This document shows positions 1-7,142 of a stretch of DNA of 64,000 nt, one piece after another. The notes beneath the pieces are model-generated. The model was given only the letters and a program-made list of their open reading frames with translations, was not told the origin of the DNA and did not search any database. The DNA comes from Idiomarina fontislapidosi (GTDB lineage Bacteria > Pseudomonadota > Gammaproteobacteria > Enterobacterales > Alteromonadaceae): NCBI RefSeq assembly GCF_003226255.1, contig NZ_QJST01000008.1, positions 62,001 to 126,000 of the forward strand, given 5' to 3'. The position numbers and the translations under genes are program-made. Positions within the stretch are counted from its first letter, which is position 1. Every line of letters starts with the position of its first letter.

Positions 1-606
1 TTGTCCTAAATCAAGCGTGTCGGGCACATCAATGACGCAGGCTTTTTCGATACCTAACTGCAATTGCACGCTCACTTGGATATCGAGGTATTCGGGATTT
101 AAGCAAATTGTAGTGACACTTAAGTCGCAGAACCGACCGCGAAAGTGCAACAAAATAGAATCCGTATACAGCCCCTCGGATAAATTAGCGGTATTTGTTC
201 GAGCCCAGAGAGGCAGACGCAAGTTGCCACCTGACACAATCGATAACAGGTTCGCATCAGTCACCATGACTTCATCTCCAACGGTCACCAGTGCCACACT
301 AAAGTTGGGATCCGGACTTATTTGATAAGCCACTTCATCGCCCAAAATATTCCGCATGACAAAACCATTAACTGACTGCGCCGCCTGCACACGCAGATTG
401 GCTCTCGGTAATAGCCCGAGTTCTAGCGATCGGTTGCAGTCAATATCCGCATAACTGTTGGTTGTCAGCATCTGGCTTTGCGCCATGAATGACTCAACCT
501 CCAAACCGAATTCGAAGTTAGGTAATGCCGAAACGGAGCATGCAGCATAAGCCGTGTTAACGATAGATGAAAGAATGAACAGAAAAAGCCCCACGATCTG
601 TTTCAC
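1..606 (-). CDS. archaic chaperone-usher pilus tip protein (spore coat U domain), partial
   Basis: The reading frame is open from a GTG at 606 to the window edge, giving the first 202 codons of a longer protein. It begins with a signal peptide (hydrophobic stretch after VKQ, cleavage likely after AYA), then a Cys-containing beta-rich domain resembling SCPU pilus subunits such as CsuE of the Csu pilus. A second SCPU-like segment seems to begin near the truncated end (EKACVIDVPDTLDLGQ resembles the start of such a domain), which fits the two-domain tip adhesins of this family. The GTG overlaps the usher stop codon (GTGA, 603-606), so translation is probably coupled. It is the last visible gene of the operon, the position csuE holds in the Csu locus. 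The tip assignment is inferred from position and domain count; the C-terminus is not visible. Confidence 0.72.
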   Translation of the reverse strand, partial: MKQIVGLFLFILSSIVNTAYAACSVSALPNFEFGLEVESFMAQSQMLTTNSYADIDCNRSLELGLLPRANLRVQAAQSVNGFVMRNILGDEVAYQISPDPNFSVALVTVGDEVMVTDANLLSIVSGGNLRLPLWARTNTANLSEGLYTDSILLHFRGRFCDLSVTTICLNPEYLDIQVSVQLQLGIEKACVIDVPDTLDLGQ

Positions 607-2951
607 TGAACTATCTCCGCGTCTGGTTGCTGACATTTCACAGTCAGCTTTACAATTTCATCACGACTCTCAGCGCGCGGTATGCTGAGCTCGCATTCAG
701 GTGATGAGAGGTGCATTGGTAAATCAGCATAAGGAACGTAGGCCTCGCCGTCCCAGCCTACGTAGTATTGGCGGCCAGTAGATGAAGTCAATAACGTACC
801 TGGGGCAATAAACTCGCCGCTGGTGTTTAGAACAGTTAGGTAGACAGGTGTATGTGATACCACATTAAAATCATACAATATGCCTCCGCGCCCTTCTGGC
901 ACTTTACTTAGACTGGTTTTTTCGACGCCCGAGTTTACTGGGAGACCTGAGGGATCAAAGGAAATGTGGTTTTCGAGACCGCTTAACACGTTGGGTATAA
1001 GCAGCAAGCCGTTCTGGTCCGTTTTACCGATCTCTCGATGCGAAAACCGCACCGGGACGTCGGCATACTCGCCCACCTTAACAATCGCAAACGCTTGCTC
1101 GATAGGTCGTGTATTCCAAAATGAATTCTGTGAGTAAACCCAGGCTGTTTGAAATGAACCAAATACACGCGAGTCCCCCCCGGTATTGTTGACACCGAGC
1201 TTGCCAATAGACTGCTCTAAACGCCACTCTGACGACAACTGAGCGAAATCATCTTTACGCCCTTGTGAGGCAAGCGCTTCGACTTGGTATCCCTGATAAC
1301 CGCGGTTACCAAACGAATAGCGATACTGCCGATAACTTGGCTGGTCCTTTTCAACTTGATGCGATGCAACAGCGATCCCACTTTCGCCAAAGTTATAACT
1401 AAAATTAATTGATGCCGTCCAACTATCGAGTGTGACGTCACGCGTCAAGTTTGCAAACACGTTGCCACGCCCCCAAGAACGACTGTAGCTCGCTGAGACA
1501 AATTGCGAATCTTGTCTAAATCGTCCTGAGTGAGCGTAGCTTCGTTCTATATAAGCCAGCGAGAGCGAACCTAAATGAGCCGCATTGACACTTAAAGAGG
1601 CATTCGTCTGTCGTGATGGTGTATCAATCTGACTGTAATAGCCAACTAGGTCATTAAAGCCCTGGTCTGCTAATGTATTGCTCAGATTAAGCCGAAACCA
1701 TTCGCCTTGATAATCATAACCAACTTGCCACTGCTTTTTATGACTTTCACTATCAAAAATGACTTCACTAGTCAGTGCACCTAGCAGACCCAACCTCACT
1801 TGTGCTTCACCTCTCCATCCTGCATACCCTGAAGTCCAATCCAATCCGCCTCCTAACGTAAGCATCGAGCTGACACCGTGGCGGTAACTGCCCGAAAAGA
1901 TTGCCTCGTTGCTGTAAGCAAAGCTCGACTGCCCAAAGTCCTCGCGTCCATAACCAAAACTCAACGCATAATCACTGAAGCCGCTTCGCAATAATTGTGG
2001 CGTGACGTAGAAAGGCTGATTGATCACCACTTGGCGTCCAAAGATATCCCGGCTCACAATGGTTGCTGTGCCTGCACCCGATACATACGGTGTATTCACG
2101 AACTCAAACGGGCCAGGACCTACGTCGGTCGTGGTGCTTCTTAACCCATTAATATATAAATCAACCACCGATGGTACTTCAGAGGATGCGCCGAACGCTG
2201 GCGTAGGAAAGGTAATTAAGTTAGGTCGTAAGCTATAATTTTTACGATACTGTACACCTCCGAAACGCAGGCTTCTCGACGTATTCCCACCTGCTGAGAT
2301 GCTATCGCCAACAATCAACTGTGTTAACTGGTCGTAAGACTCCCAAGTGACAGAAGACGACAAGCGCACGCTATTGAGCGACTCGCCTTGTAAGCGTTGT
2401 GCGACATGTTGGCTATTAAACTGTAGGTCGCTTACACGTGCATTTAAGCTTACCTGAGCACCACCTATGAGCTCGTCTTGATTTGTTTGCCAATCAATAA
2501 AGGTGTCCGTATTTATCCAAGCGCTATTCAGCATCTGCGCCCGACTCTCTGGGATGCTCCGTGTCGAGTCCTTTTGCGTTAATCTAAATAACTTAGGCTG
2601 CACGGTTAAATTAATCTGCTGAGTTGACTCGTTATAGTCCGCTACAAATATTTCAGTGCTATTGAGCCACACAAGGTGTGGTGCATTATCGACACGGCGA
2701 ATCGTTTCAGGTAACTGACCTAGTAATGAAATCAAACTATCACCCTCTATCGCAAAGCCTTGCTCATACTGAAAAAACATCAAGCTTTGTCCGCTATTCC
2801 AGTCATTTAAAAAAACATCGAGGTAACGAGGTTCTTGAGCATTGCCTGAAAGGGCCATCAGCCCAACGATGACATATGCTAGCTGTTTAGATTGGGATAC
2901 GTATTTCTTGACGATGGCTAGTAAAAACAAGCGCGTAGTCCTCAAGTTCAT
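603..2951 (-). CDS. archaic (Csu-type) fimbrial outer-membrane usher
   Basis: This is an outer-membrane usher that would receive chaperone-bound subunits in the periplasm and thread the growing pilus through its beta-barrel. A hydrophobic stretch ending in LSGNAQ precedes the mature N-terminal domain (YLDVFLNDWNSGQ), which chaperones bind in this family. The plug region (DLYINGLRSTTTDVGPGPFE) and the central barrel then follow, and the protein ends in Cys-containing C-terminal domains. About 780 residues is typical of the short archaic ushers and close to CsuD. The start is uncertain: the frame opens with TTG at 2960, ATG is at 2951, and a TTG at 2930 has the best upstream GAGGA. All overlap the chaperone gene end. 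The gene lies between the chaperone and the tip protein, as in csuC-csuD-csuE. Confidence 0.85.
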   Translation of the reverse strand: MNLRTTRLFLLAIVKKYVSQSKQLAYVIVGLMALSGNAQEPRYLDVFLNDWNSGQSLMFFQYEQGFAIEGDSLISLLGQLPETIRRVDNAPHLVWLNSTEIFVADYNESTQQINLTVQPKLFRLTQKDSTRSIPESRAQMLNSAWINTDTFIDWQTNQDELIGGAQVSLNARVSDLQFNSQHVAQRLQGESLNSVRLSSSVTWESYDQLTQLIVGDSISAGGNTSRSLRFGGVQYRKNYSLRPNLITFPTPAFGASSEVPSVVDLYINGLRSTTTDVGPGPFEFVNTPYVSGAGTATIVSRDIFGRQVVINQPFYVTPQLLRSGFSDYALSFGYGREDFGQSSFAYSNEAIFSGSYRHGVSSMLTLGGGLDWTSGYAGWRGEAQVRLGLLGALTSEVIFDSESHKKQWQVGYDYQGEWFRLNLSNTLADQGFNDLVGYYSQIDTPSRQTNASLSVNAAHLGSLSLAYIERSYAHSGRFRQDSQFVSASYSRSWGRGNVFANLTRDVTLDSWTASINFSYNFGESGIAVASHQVEKDQPSYRQYRYSFGNRGYQGYQVEALASQGRKDDFAQLSSEWRLEQSIGKLGVNNTGGDSRVFGSFQTAWVYSQNSFWNTRPIEQAFAIVKVGEYADVPVRFSHREIGKTDQNGLLLIPNVLSGLENHISFDPSGLPVNSGVEKTSLSKVPEGRGGILYDFNVVSHTPVYLTVLNTSGEFIAPGTLLTSSTGRQYYVGWDGEAYVPYADLPMHLSSPECELSIPRAESRDEIVKLTVKCQQPDAEIVQ

Positions 2952-3615
2952 CACAATCAATAGGGCTTTCTACTCTGATTTGCTCGCTAGGCAGCAGGTA
3001 ATCAAATAACCCTTCACTCACGGTGTGAAGTTGATCGCCATCGAGTTGTAAATTACTAATACGCCAATGTATACCTGTTTTATTCTCAATCACTAGCTGG
3101 CTAAGGTTCTCGGAGAACTCGCATGACAGCTGAATACCCTCCTTAGCCAGTCGTTGATAAGCTTGAGTCTGGTTGGGCGTCGGCAAATCGACCGGCGCTC
3201 CGACAGCAAGAGGAAGCGAATAACGCATTTTAAAAGACACCCCATCACTCGCATCGCGCTGAGGCGTTAAATCATCGATTAATACTCGGTACATGTGCTC
3301 TTCTTCGTGTTCTGGCACAACACCCGTAAAATAGACTAAGCGCACCACCTGGGTTTCATTTGGACTAAGTTCAAAAATAGCGGGGCTTACAATTAACTCG
3401 CTTTGCTGAGAAAGCGCTTTATTATCATCACTGTTGACTTGCCAGCGCATCACCCTCACTTGCAGGACTTTCTCTTGCTCACCTTTGTTACTTAAGTTGA
3501 CGTTAACCGACTTATTTCCAACTTCAAGCCTCGGCATCAACGGCCAAATAGCCACTTGGGCATTTACATACAACGGAAATATCAACAACACTAATGGCAG
3601 CAAGAACTTTACCAT
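2887..3615 (-). CDS. periplasmic pilus assembly chaperone (PapD-like, archaic class)
   Basis: This 242-residue protein has a signal peptide (MVKFLLPLVLLIFPLYVNA) followed by two immunoglobulin-like domains. The N-terminal domain contains the hallmark strand pattern of PapD-type chaperones: LSNKGEQEKVLQVRVMRW, then SPAIFELSPNETQVVRLV, where donor-strand residues cap pilin subunits. Such chaperones fold and escort subunits to the usher. The frame opens at 3636, but the ATG at 3615 is preferred: GAGGA lies four bases upstream and overlaps the stop of the preceding pilin gene, and this start places the signal peptide at the N-terminus. The 3' end overlaps the usher. The operon order pilin, pilin, chaperone, usher, tip matches archaic chaperone-usher systems. 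Confidence 0.85.
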   Translation of the reverse strand: MVKFLLPLVLLIFPLYVNAQVAIWPLMPRLEVGNKSVNVNLSNKGEQEKVLQVRVMRWQVNSDDNKALSQQSELIVSPAIFELSPNETQVVRLVYFTGVVPEHEEEHMYRVLIDDLTPQRDASDGVSFKMRYSLPLAVGAPVDLPTPNQTQAYQRLAKEGIQLSCEFSENLSQLVIENKTGIHWRISNLQLDGDQLHTVSEGLFDYLLPSEQIRVESPIDCDELEDYALVFTSHRQEIRIPI

Positions 3616-3622
3616 ATAGTCC

Positions 3623-4114
3623 TCAATAGTTGACATAAAAGGTTACCGTATCCGAGTACTGCCCTACGCCTGCAAGTGAATCCGACACCAGCTCTGAGTA
3701 GATAACAATTTCTTGTTCGACGCCTGTGCCCGTGAAACTTCGTACTTCATTATTCAGCCAAGGGTTCGATAATTGGTTATCATCATAGAGCTGATAGGGC
3801 AGTGTATCCCCAGCGCTACTCTCAACAAACCGCTGACCATCCTGACCGTTCAGCCCGCCATCCAGACTAACTTGATAATCACTGCCTCGAGCACAGGTTA
3901 ATGACACGCGTGTTTGAGTCATTAACGATTGTGATGGCGAAAATTGATCCACGGTACCAAAGTCCAATGCGACATTTTCTGTATGCAGTTGGCAGAAAGG
4001 TACCATCTCGAGTTTGATGATAACGCTATCAGACTGCGTTTGTGTCACTTGTGCCCAGCTCAAGCTGGACCATGCCCACGCCGTCATTAGCAACAAATAA
4101 CTGATGCTTTTCAT
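3623..4114 (-). CDS. minor pilin, spore coat U (SCPU) domain
   Basis: A 163-residue secreted subunit: signal peptide cleaved near SLSWA-QV, then one SCPU domain. Typical features are a first Cys in the MVPFCQL segment, the strand NVALDFGTVDQFSP, a second Cys in SLTCARGSDYQVSLDGG, and the closing strand GQYSDTVTFYVNY. These proteins polymerise by donor-strand exchange in archaic pili such as Csu of Acinetobacter. The gene starts four bases after the previous pilin gene and its TGA overlaps the ribosome-binding site of the chaperone. Whether it is an adaptor or a second structural subunit cannot be told from sequence. The locus has two subunits upstream of the chaperone, where csu has three. 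Confidence 0.78.
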   Translation of the reverse strand: MKSISYLLLMTAWAWSSLSWAQVTQTQSDSVIIKLEMVPFCQLHTENVALDFGTVDQFSPSQSLMTQTRVSLTCARGSDYQVSLDGGLNGQDGQRFVESSAGDTLPYQLYDDNQLSNPWLNNEVRSFTGTGVEQEIVIYSELVSDSLAGVGQYSDTVTFYVNY

Positions 4115-4118
4115 AACA

Positions 4119-4658
4119 TTACCAGAGCACAGTCACGGTGAGTGTATCGGAGTACGTGCCGGTGCTTGGAGCGACAGCCGATGGCACACGTCCATACACC
4201 ACGTAATTTTGTTGTGTACCAGTACCGTTTGTTGAGAGCTCTTCACCGCTGTTTACATCGCCCCAGCGCGTGGTGCGTGCGGCATCCTGATACACTTCAT
4301 AGCCAATTAACTCACTATTAATCGCGTTAAACATGTTTCTAACCGAGCCACTCTCGTTAGAGCCATTGTTAATGCCGATTTGATAAGCTAAGCCATCACT
4401 GCATGTCATTTGTATACCTGTACCTGCCGCTCCGCCTCCGGTCGCATCGACCGCCATCGCTAGGTCAGTCACCGTGCCAAAATCAAGCACCCCGAAGTCA
4501 TTACTGCCTCCAGATGTATCGAGGTTATCCACCACACAGGTCTCTTCTACGATGAGTGTCACTGACATGGTGCCTGTTACTTGTTGCGCGTTGACCGCAC
4601 CTACTGAACAGAAAGACACTGCAGCGAGTAGCGTATACATGGGCTTATTTGAAAACAT
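4119..4658 (-). CDS. major pilin, spore coat U (SCPU) domain
   Basis: First gene of the pilus operon. It encodes 179 residues: a signal peptide ending VGAVNA, then a Gly/Thr-rich SCPU domain with TCVVDN, DFGVLDFGTVTDLA, a second Cys in QMTCSDGLAYQIGINNG, and the C-terminal strand TYSDTLTVTVLW. The layout matches the major shaft subunit CsuA/B. The low-complexity Gly-Ser segments are usual for secreted pilins. GAGG lies a few bases before the ATG. The upstream region of about 200 bases is AT-rich with a possible weak promoter. Major-subunit status is inferred from its first position and domain structure. Confidence 0.78.
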   Translation of the reverse strand: MFSNKPMYTLLAAVSFCSVGAVNAQQVTGTMSVTLIVEETCVVDNLDTSGGSNDFGVLDFGTVTDLAMAVDATGGGAAGTGIQMTCSDGLAYQIGINNGSNESGSVRNMFNAINSELIGYEVYQDAARTTRWGDVNSGEELSTNGTGTQQNYVVYGRVPSAVAPSTGTYSDTLTVTVLW

Positions 4659-4699
4659 AACAACCTCAACATGTGAATATTATTTGTGTCATATAATAT

Positions 4700-4728
4700 T
4701 AAATAGGCGTGGTTGTATAATTTAGCAA
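4700..4728 (-). promoter_or_regulatory. possible promoter of the pilus operon
   Basis: On the minus strand TTGCTA and TATTTA are separated by 17 bases in an AT-rich stretch, placing a start site about 35 bases before the first pilin gene. The match to the sigma-70 consensus is only partial. Confidence 0.3.
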
Positions 4729-4836
4729 ATGATTATAATTGAAATATTTAGAACGTTAATAATCTAAGATGTAGAAATAAAAGAGGTAAATAGGGGAAGT
4801 AAAGTCATCGGGAGGTAGTGAGGTTGGCAGCCGGTG

Positions 4837-4867
4837 TAAAAATAGTGAGGACGAGTTACTCGTCCTC
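4837..4867 (-). terminator. terminator hairpin built around the rraB stop codon
   Basis: Minus-strand transcripts of rraB would form GAGGACGAG / CTCGTCCTC, a perfect nine-base stem whose three-base loop is the TAA stop codon of rraB. It is followed by ACTATTTTTA. The T-run starts three bases after the stem, so it is a plausible but not ideal intrinsic terminator. Confidence 0.6.
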
Positions 4868-5227
4868 ATAATCATCCTCATCTTCATCAAGAAAGGTGCC
4901 CCAGCCGTCGTACTCGACGTCGCACTCCTCGGCAACTACGAGTATTTCTCGAATTTGACGAGCCAGCACATCTCGGTCGAGAGTGCTTTCTGTTGATGCG
5001 GCAAAAGCAAACCAGCGCTCGCCTTGTTCATCTTCAAACTCATCCGCGTCATCAACGTGATAGCCTTCTTTGACCATCTCGACGGCTGCTTTCTCGAGCT
5101 TAGTAAAGTCTCTAGAAGCAAGGTGATGCTCGATCAAATAATATTCACTTGGATCAGCGCCATCTTCGAGCAGCGCATCAATCGTCGCATTACTTTGCTC
5201 CAGTAAGACATCTAATATTGAACTCAT
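4856..5227 (-). CDS. rraB: ribonuclease E inhibitor RraB
   Basis: A 123-residue acidic protein matching RraB (YjgD) along its length. Recognisable segments are ALLEDGADPSEYYLIEHHLAS near the N-terminus, FTKLEKAAVEMVKEGYHV in the middle, and the signature CDVEYDGWGTF followed by an Asp/Glu-rich tail. RraB binds the C-terminal half of RNase E and damps mRNA turnover by the degradosome; this role is known from E. coli and transferred here by similarity. The ATG overlaps the plsC stop (ATGA, 5224-5227), so the two genes are a coupled pair. The last three codons and the stop form a terminator-like hairpin. Confidence 0.9.
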   Translation of the reverse strand: MSSILDVLLEQSNATIDALLEDGADPSEYYLIEHHLASRDFTKLEKAAVEMVKEGYHVDDADEFEDEQGERWFAFAASTESTLDRDVLARQIREILVVAEECDVEYDGWGTFLDEDEDDYEDE

Positions 5228-5958
5228 ACATTTCCTTTATCGTTTGCACTGATCTGTTGATCCAGTTGAGCAATTTTGTGCTTCATTACCTCGTGTGTTT
5301 CACGTGATAGTTGGCGTAAAGACTCTTTAGAATAATTGGCAATATTAATCGGTTCTAAGAACTCAATTTTTAGCGTTCCATTATTCCAGCGGTTCATTTT
5401 AATCTTTTCATGCAAATTTGAAACACACACGGGCACAATATTTACTTGTGCTTTAAAGGCAGTATGAAACGCGCCATTTTTAAACGGCAATAACCCACGT
5501 CCGTAGCTTCGCGTACCCTCGGGAAACATCCAGACTGAAATATCTCGGCGCTTAATCGCATCCGCTGTTTGTGAAATGGTGCCGTGTGCACGACCTTTAT
5601 TTTTTCGATCGATTAAAATATTGCCAGCCAACCAATAGAGTTGGCCAAAAAACGGGATGTAACGTAGGCTCTTTTTGCCTACCGTCACTGTATTCGGGGG
5701 CAACATAGCCGCGATAGTAAAAATTTCCCAGCTATTCTGATGGTTACAAATATAGACATAGGGTCCACCCGGCGGCACATCAGGATGCACTTTAACTTCG
5801 AGCTTAACGCCCAGAATACGTGTAACCGAACCAAAAATACGTGCCCACACGTATGTATTATTACGATGAAATGGCCTTAATATACAGAATATACAGCCGA
5901 TAACTCCGAACAGGACGACAAAAATCCCTAAAAATATCCAGCGTATCGCAGCTAACAT
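5224..5958 (-). CDS. plsC: 1-acyl-sn-glycerol-3-phosphate acyltransferase
   Basis: Membrane-associated acyltransferase that adds the second acyl chain to lysophosphatidic acid, giving phosphatidic acid. An N-terminal hydrophobic segment (LGIFVVLFGVIGCIFCIL) precedes the acyltransferase core: NHQNSWE carries the catalytic His in an HX4E arrangement (most members have HX4D), and FPEGTRS is the glycerol-phosphate binding motif; INIVPV-like block IV (VNIVPVCVSN) follows. The frame opens with two adjacent ATGs. The second (5958) is preferred because AAGGAG lies five bases before it but only two before the first. It is the first gene of the plsC-rraB pair. HX4E is also known in Neisseria-type PlsC, so I do not take it as loss of function. 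Confidence 0.88.
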   Translation of the reverse strand: MLAAIRWIFLGIFVVLFGVIGCIFCILRPFHRNNTYVWARIFGSVTRILGVKLEVKVHPDVPPGGPYVYICNHQNSWEIFTIAAMLPPNTVTVGKKSLRYIPFFGQLYWLAGNILIDRKNKGRAHGTISQTADAIKRRDISVWMFPEGTRSYGRGLLPFKNGAFHTAFKAQVNIVPVCVSNLHEKIKMNRWNNGTLKIEFLEPINIANYSKESLRQLSRETHEVMKHKIAQLDQQISANDKGNV

Positions 5959-6040
5959 CATTACTCCTTGTTGTTTTGCTCGGCTAGTATATCGTGTTTA
6001 TTCAAAATAAAACTCCGATCAGTCAATTATTAGGTAAGTT

Positions 6041-7141
6041 ATGGCGCTATTCACTCGACCCGATATTTCCACCGATGTGTATATCGAGCTTATGGATGAA
6101 ATTAAAGAACTCCACCAACAAGCGGAGAACAGCGTCATTGCGCTAGAGTCAACTCCCTACTCCGAGCCACATCAACAAGCACTATACCGAGCCATCCACA
6201 CCATGAAAGGCGACTTAGGGATCATCGGGCTCGACCCTATGGTGCCTTTAATTGGCGCCGTAGAAAATCTACTGGATGATATTCGCAATCAACGTCTCAC
6301 GTTTAGCGCTCTTATCGGCGACATCGTTTTTAATTTGATCGACCAAGTGTTCAATTTTGTTCAGTCATGTAAAAACAGTACACGTATTGAATATCCCGAG
6401 CAACGTTATCAACGCGTCATCGCGTTATGCCGATCACTCGATTACGATGATCTCGATTCAGCATTGCGCGAGGTGCTCGCCACACTTGCCCCAGAACTCG
6501 TTATCACCGCCGACCTTGACGAGCAACCAAGCTATCATCCGAGTTCTGATGATAATGCCGCCGCCGATTTACAGCTGTTTGAAGCACTTATCGATCAAGC
6601 TGAGCAGCGTTCAAGTTATTGGCAAGGCAGGGCAAAACGTCAATTGAAACTTGCGCTACTAATTAACAGGCACGCGGGTTCCCCGATAGATGATCGGCAA
6701 CTTACCGCGGCGTGCTACGTGCACGACTTCGGTATGTCTTTTTTGCCGCTGACGATCTTACATGCCACCGAAGCCCTCGATGCCACACAAAGTGACACTT
6801 TAAAAACACATGTCTATCTATCGGCTAAACTTTTAGAGAACTTGCCGCAGTGGCAAGAGGCAAAACATATGGTGCTGCAGCACCATGAACGAGTCGATGG
6901 CAAAGGGTATCCGAATGCGCTGACGCAAACGCAAATATGTGACGGGGCGAAAATTCTAGCGATTGTCGATACATTTGATGCTATGACTCACGAGCGTGCG
7001 CACAAACATCACCTGAAGCGTCCTTTCAGCCGTGCTCAGGCAGAGATAAGACGATTAGCAGGGACACAGCTGTGTCCCTACTGGGTCACCGTATTCAACG
7101 ATGCAATGGAAGACCTTATTAATGCCAAACGCGGGCTCTAG
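6041..7141 (+). CDS. HPt domain-HD-GYP domain signalling protein
   Basis: A 366-residue protein without signal peptide or membrane helix. Residues about 10-120 form a four-helix HPt domain with the phospho-acceptor signature AIHTMKGDLG (His53). Residues about 185-365 form an HD-GYP domain, with HD at 228-229 and HHERVDGKGYP at 281-291. HD-GYP enzymes hydrolyse cyclic di-GMP, and HPt domains pass phosphate from histidine kinases to receivers. Output control by phosphorelay is inferred. Two deviations stand out: the usual HDxGK motif reads HDFGM, losing the lysine, and the conserved GTQFDP near the end reads GTQLCP, where a 20-base palindrome overlaps the codons. Its stop is one base from that of parC on the other strand. 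Catalytic activity is uncertain. Confidence 0.78.
   Translation: MALFTRPDISTDVYIELMDEIKELHQQAENSVIALESTPYSEPHQQALYRAIHTMKGDLGIIGLDPMVPLIGAVENLLDDIRNQRLTFSALIGDIVFNLIDQVFNFVQSCKNSTRIEYPEQRYQRVIALCRSLDYDDLDSALREVLATLAPELVITADLDEQPSYHPSSDDNAAADLQLFEALIDQAEQRSSYWQGRAKRQLKLALLINRHAGSPIDDRQLTAACYVHDFGMSFLPLTILHATEALDATQSDTLKTHVYLSAKLLENLPQWQEAKHMVLQHHERVDGKGYPNALTQTQICDGAKILAIVDTFDAMTHERAHKHHLKRPFSRAQAEIRRLAGTQLCPYWVTVFNDAMEDLINAKRGL
7060..7079. repeat. perfect 20-base palindrome inside the HPt-HD-GYP gene
   Basis: AGGGACACAG is followed directly by its reverse complement CTGTGTCCCT. The palindrome lies about 60 bases before the stop codons of both converging genes (HPt-HD-GYP and parC). No second copy was found in the window. 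It could act as a DNA-binding site, a recombination or REP-like relic, or a cruciform/hairpin affecting the 3' ends of both transcripts. Confidence 0.85.
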
Positions 7142-7142
7142 T

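Noticed and set aside
17-325. Plus-strand open frame of 102 codons at the left edge
   Set aside because: The minus strand here encodes a signal peptide and SCPU-type subunit continuing the pilus operon.
5224-5958. PlsC HX4E instead of HX4D as evidence of inactivation
   Set aside because: Glutamate at this position is found in other working PlsC-type enzymes, and FPEGTRS and the rest of the core are intact.
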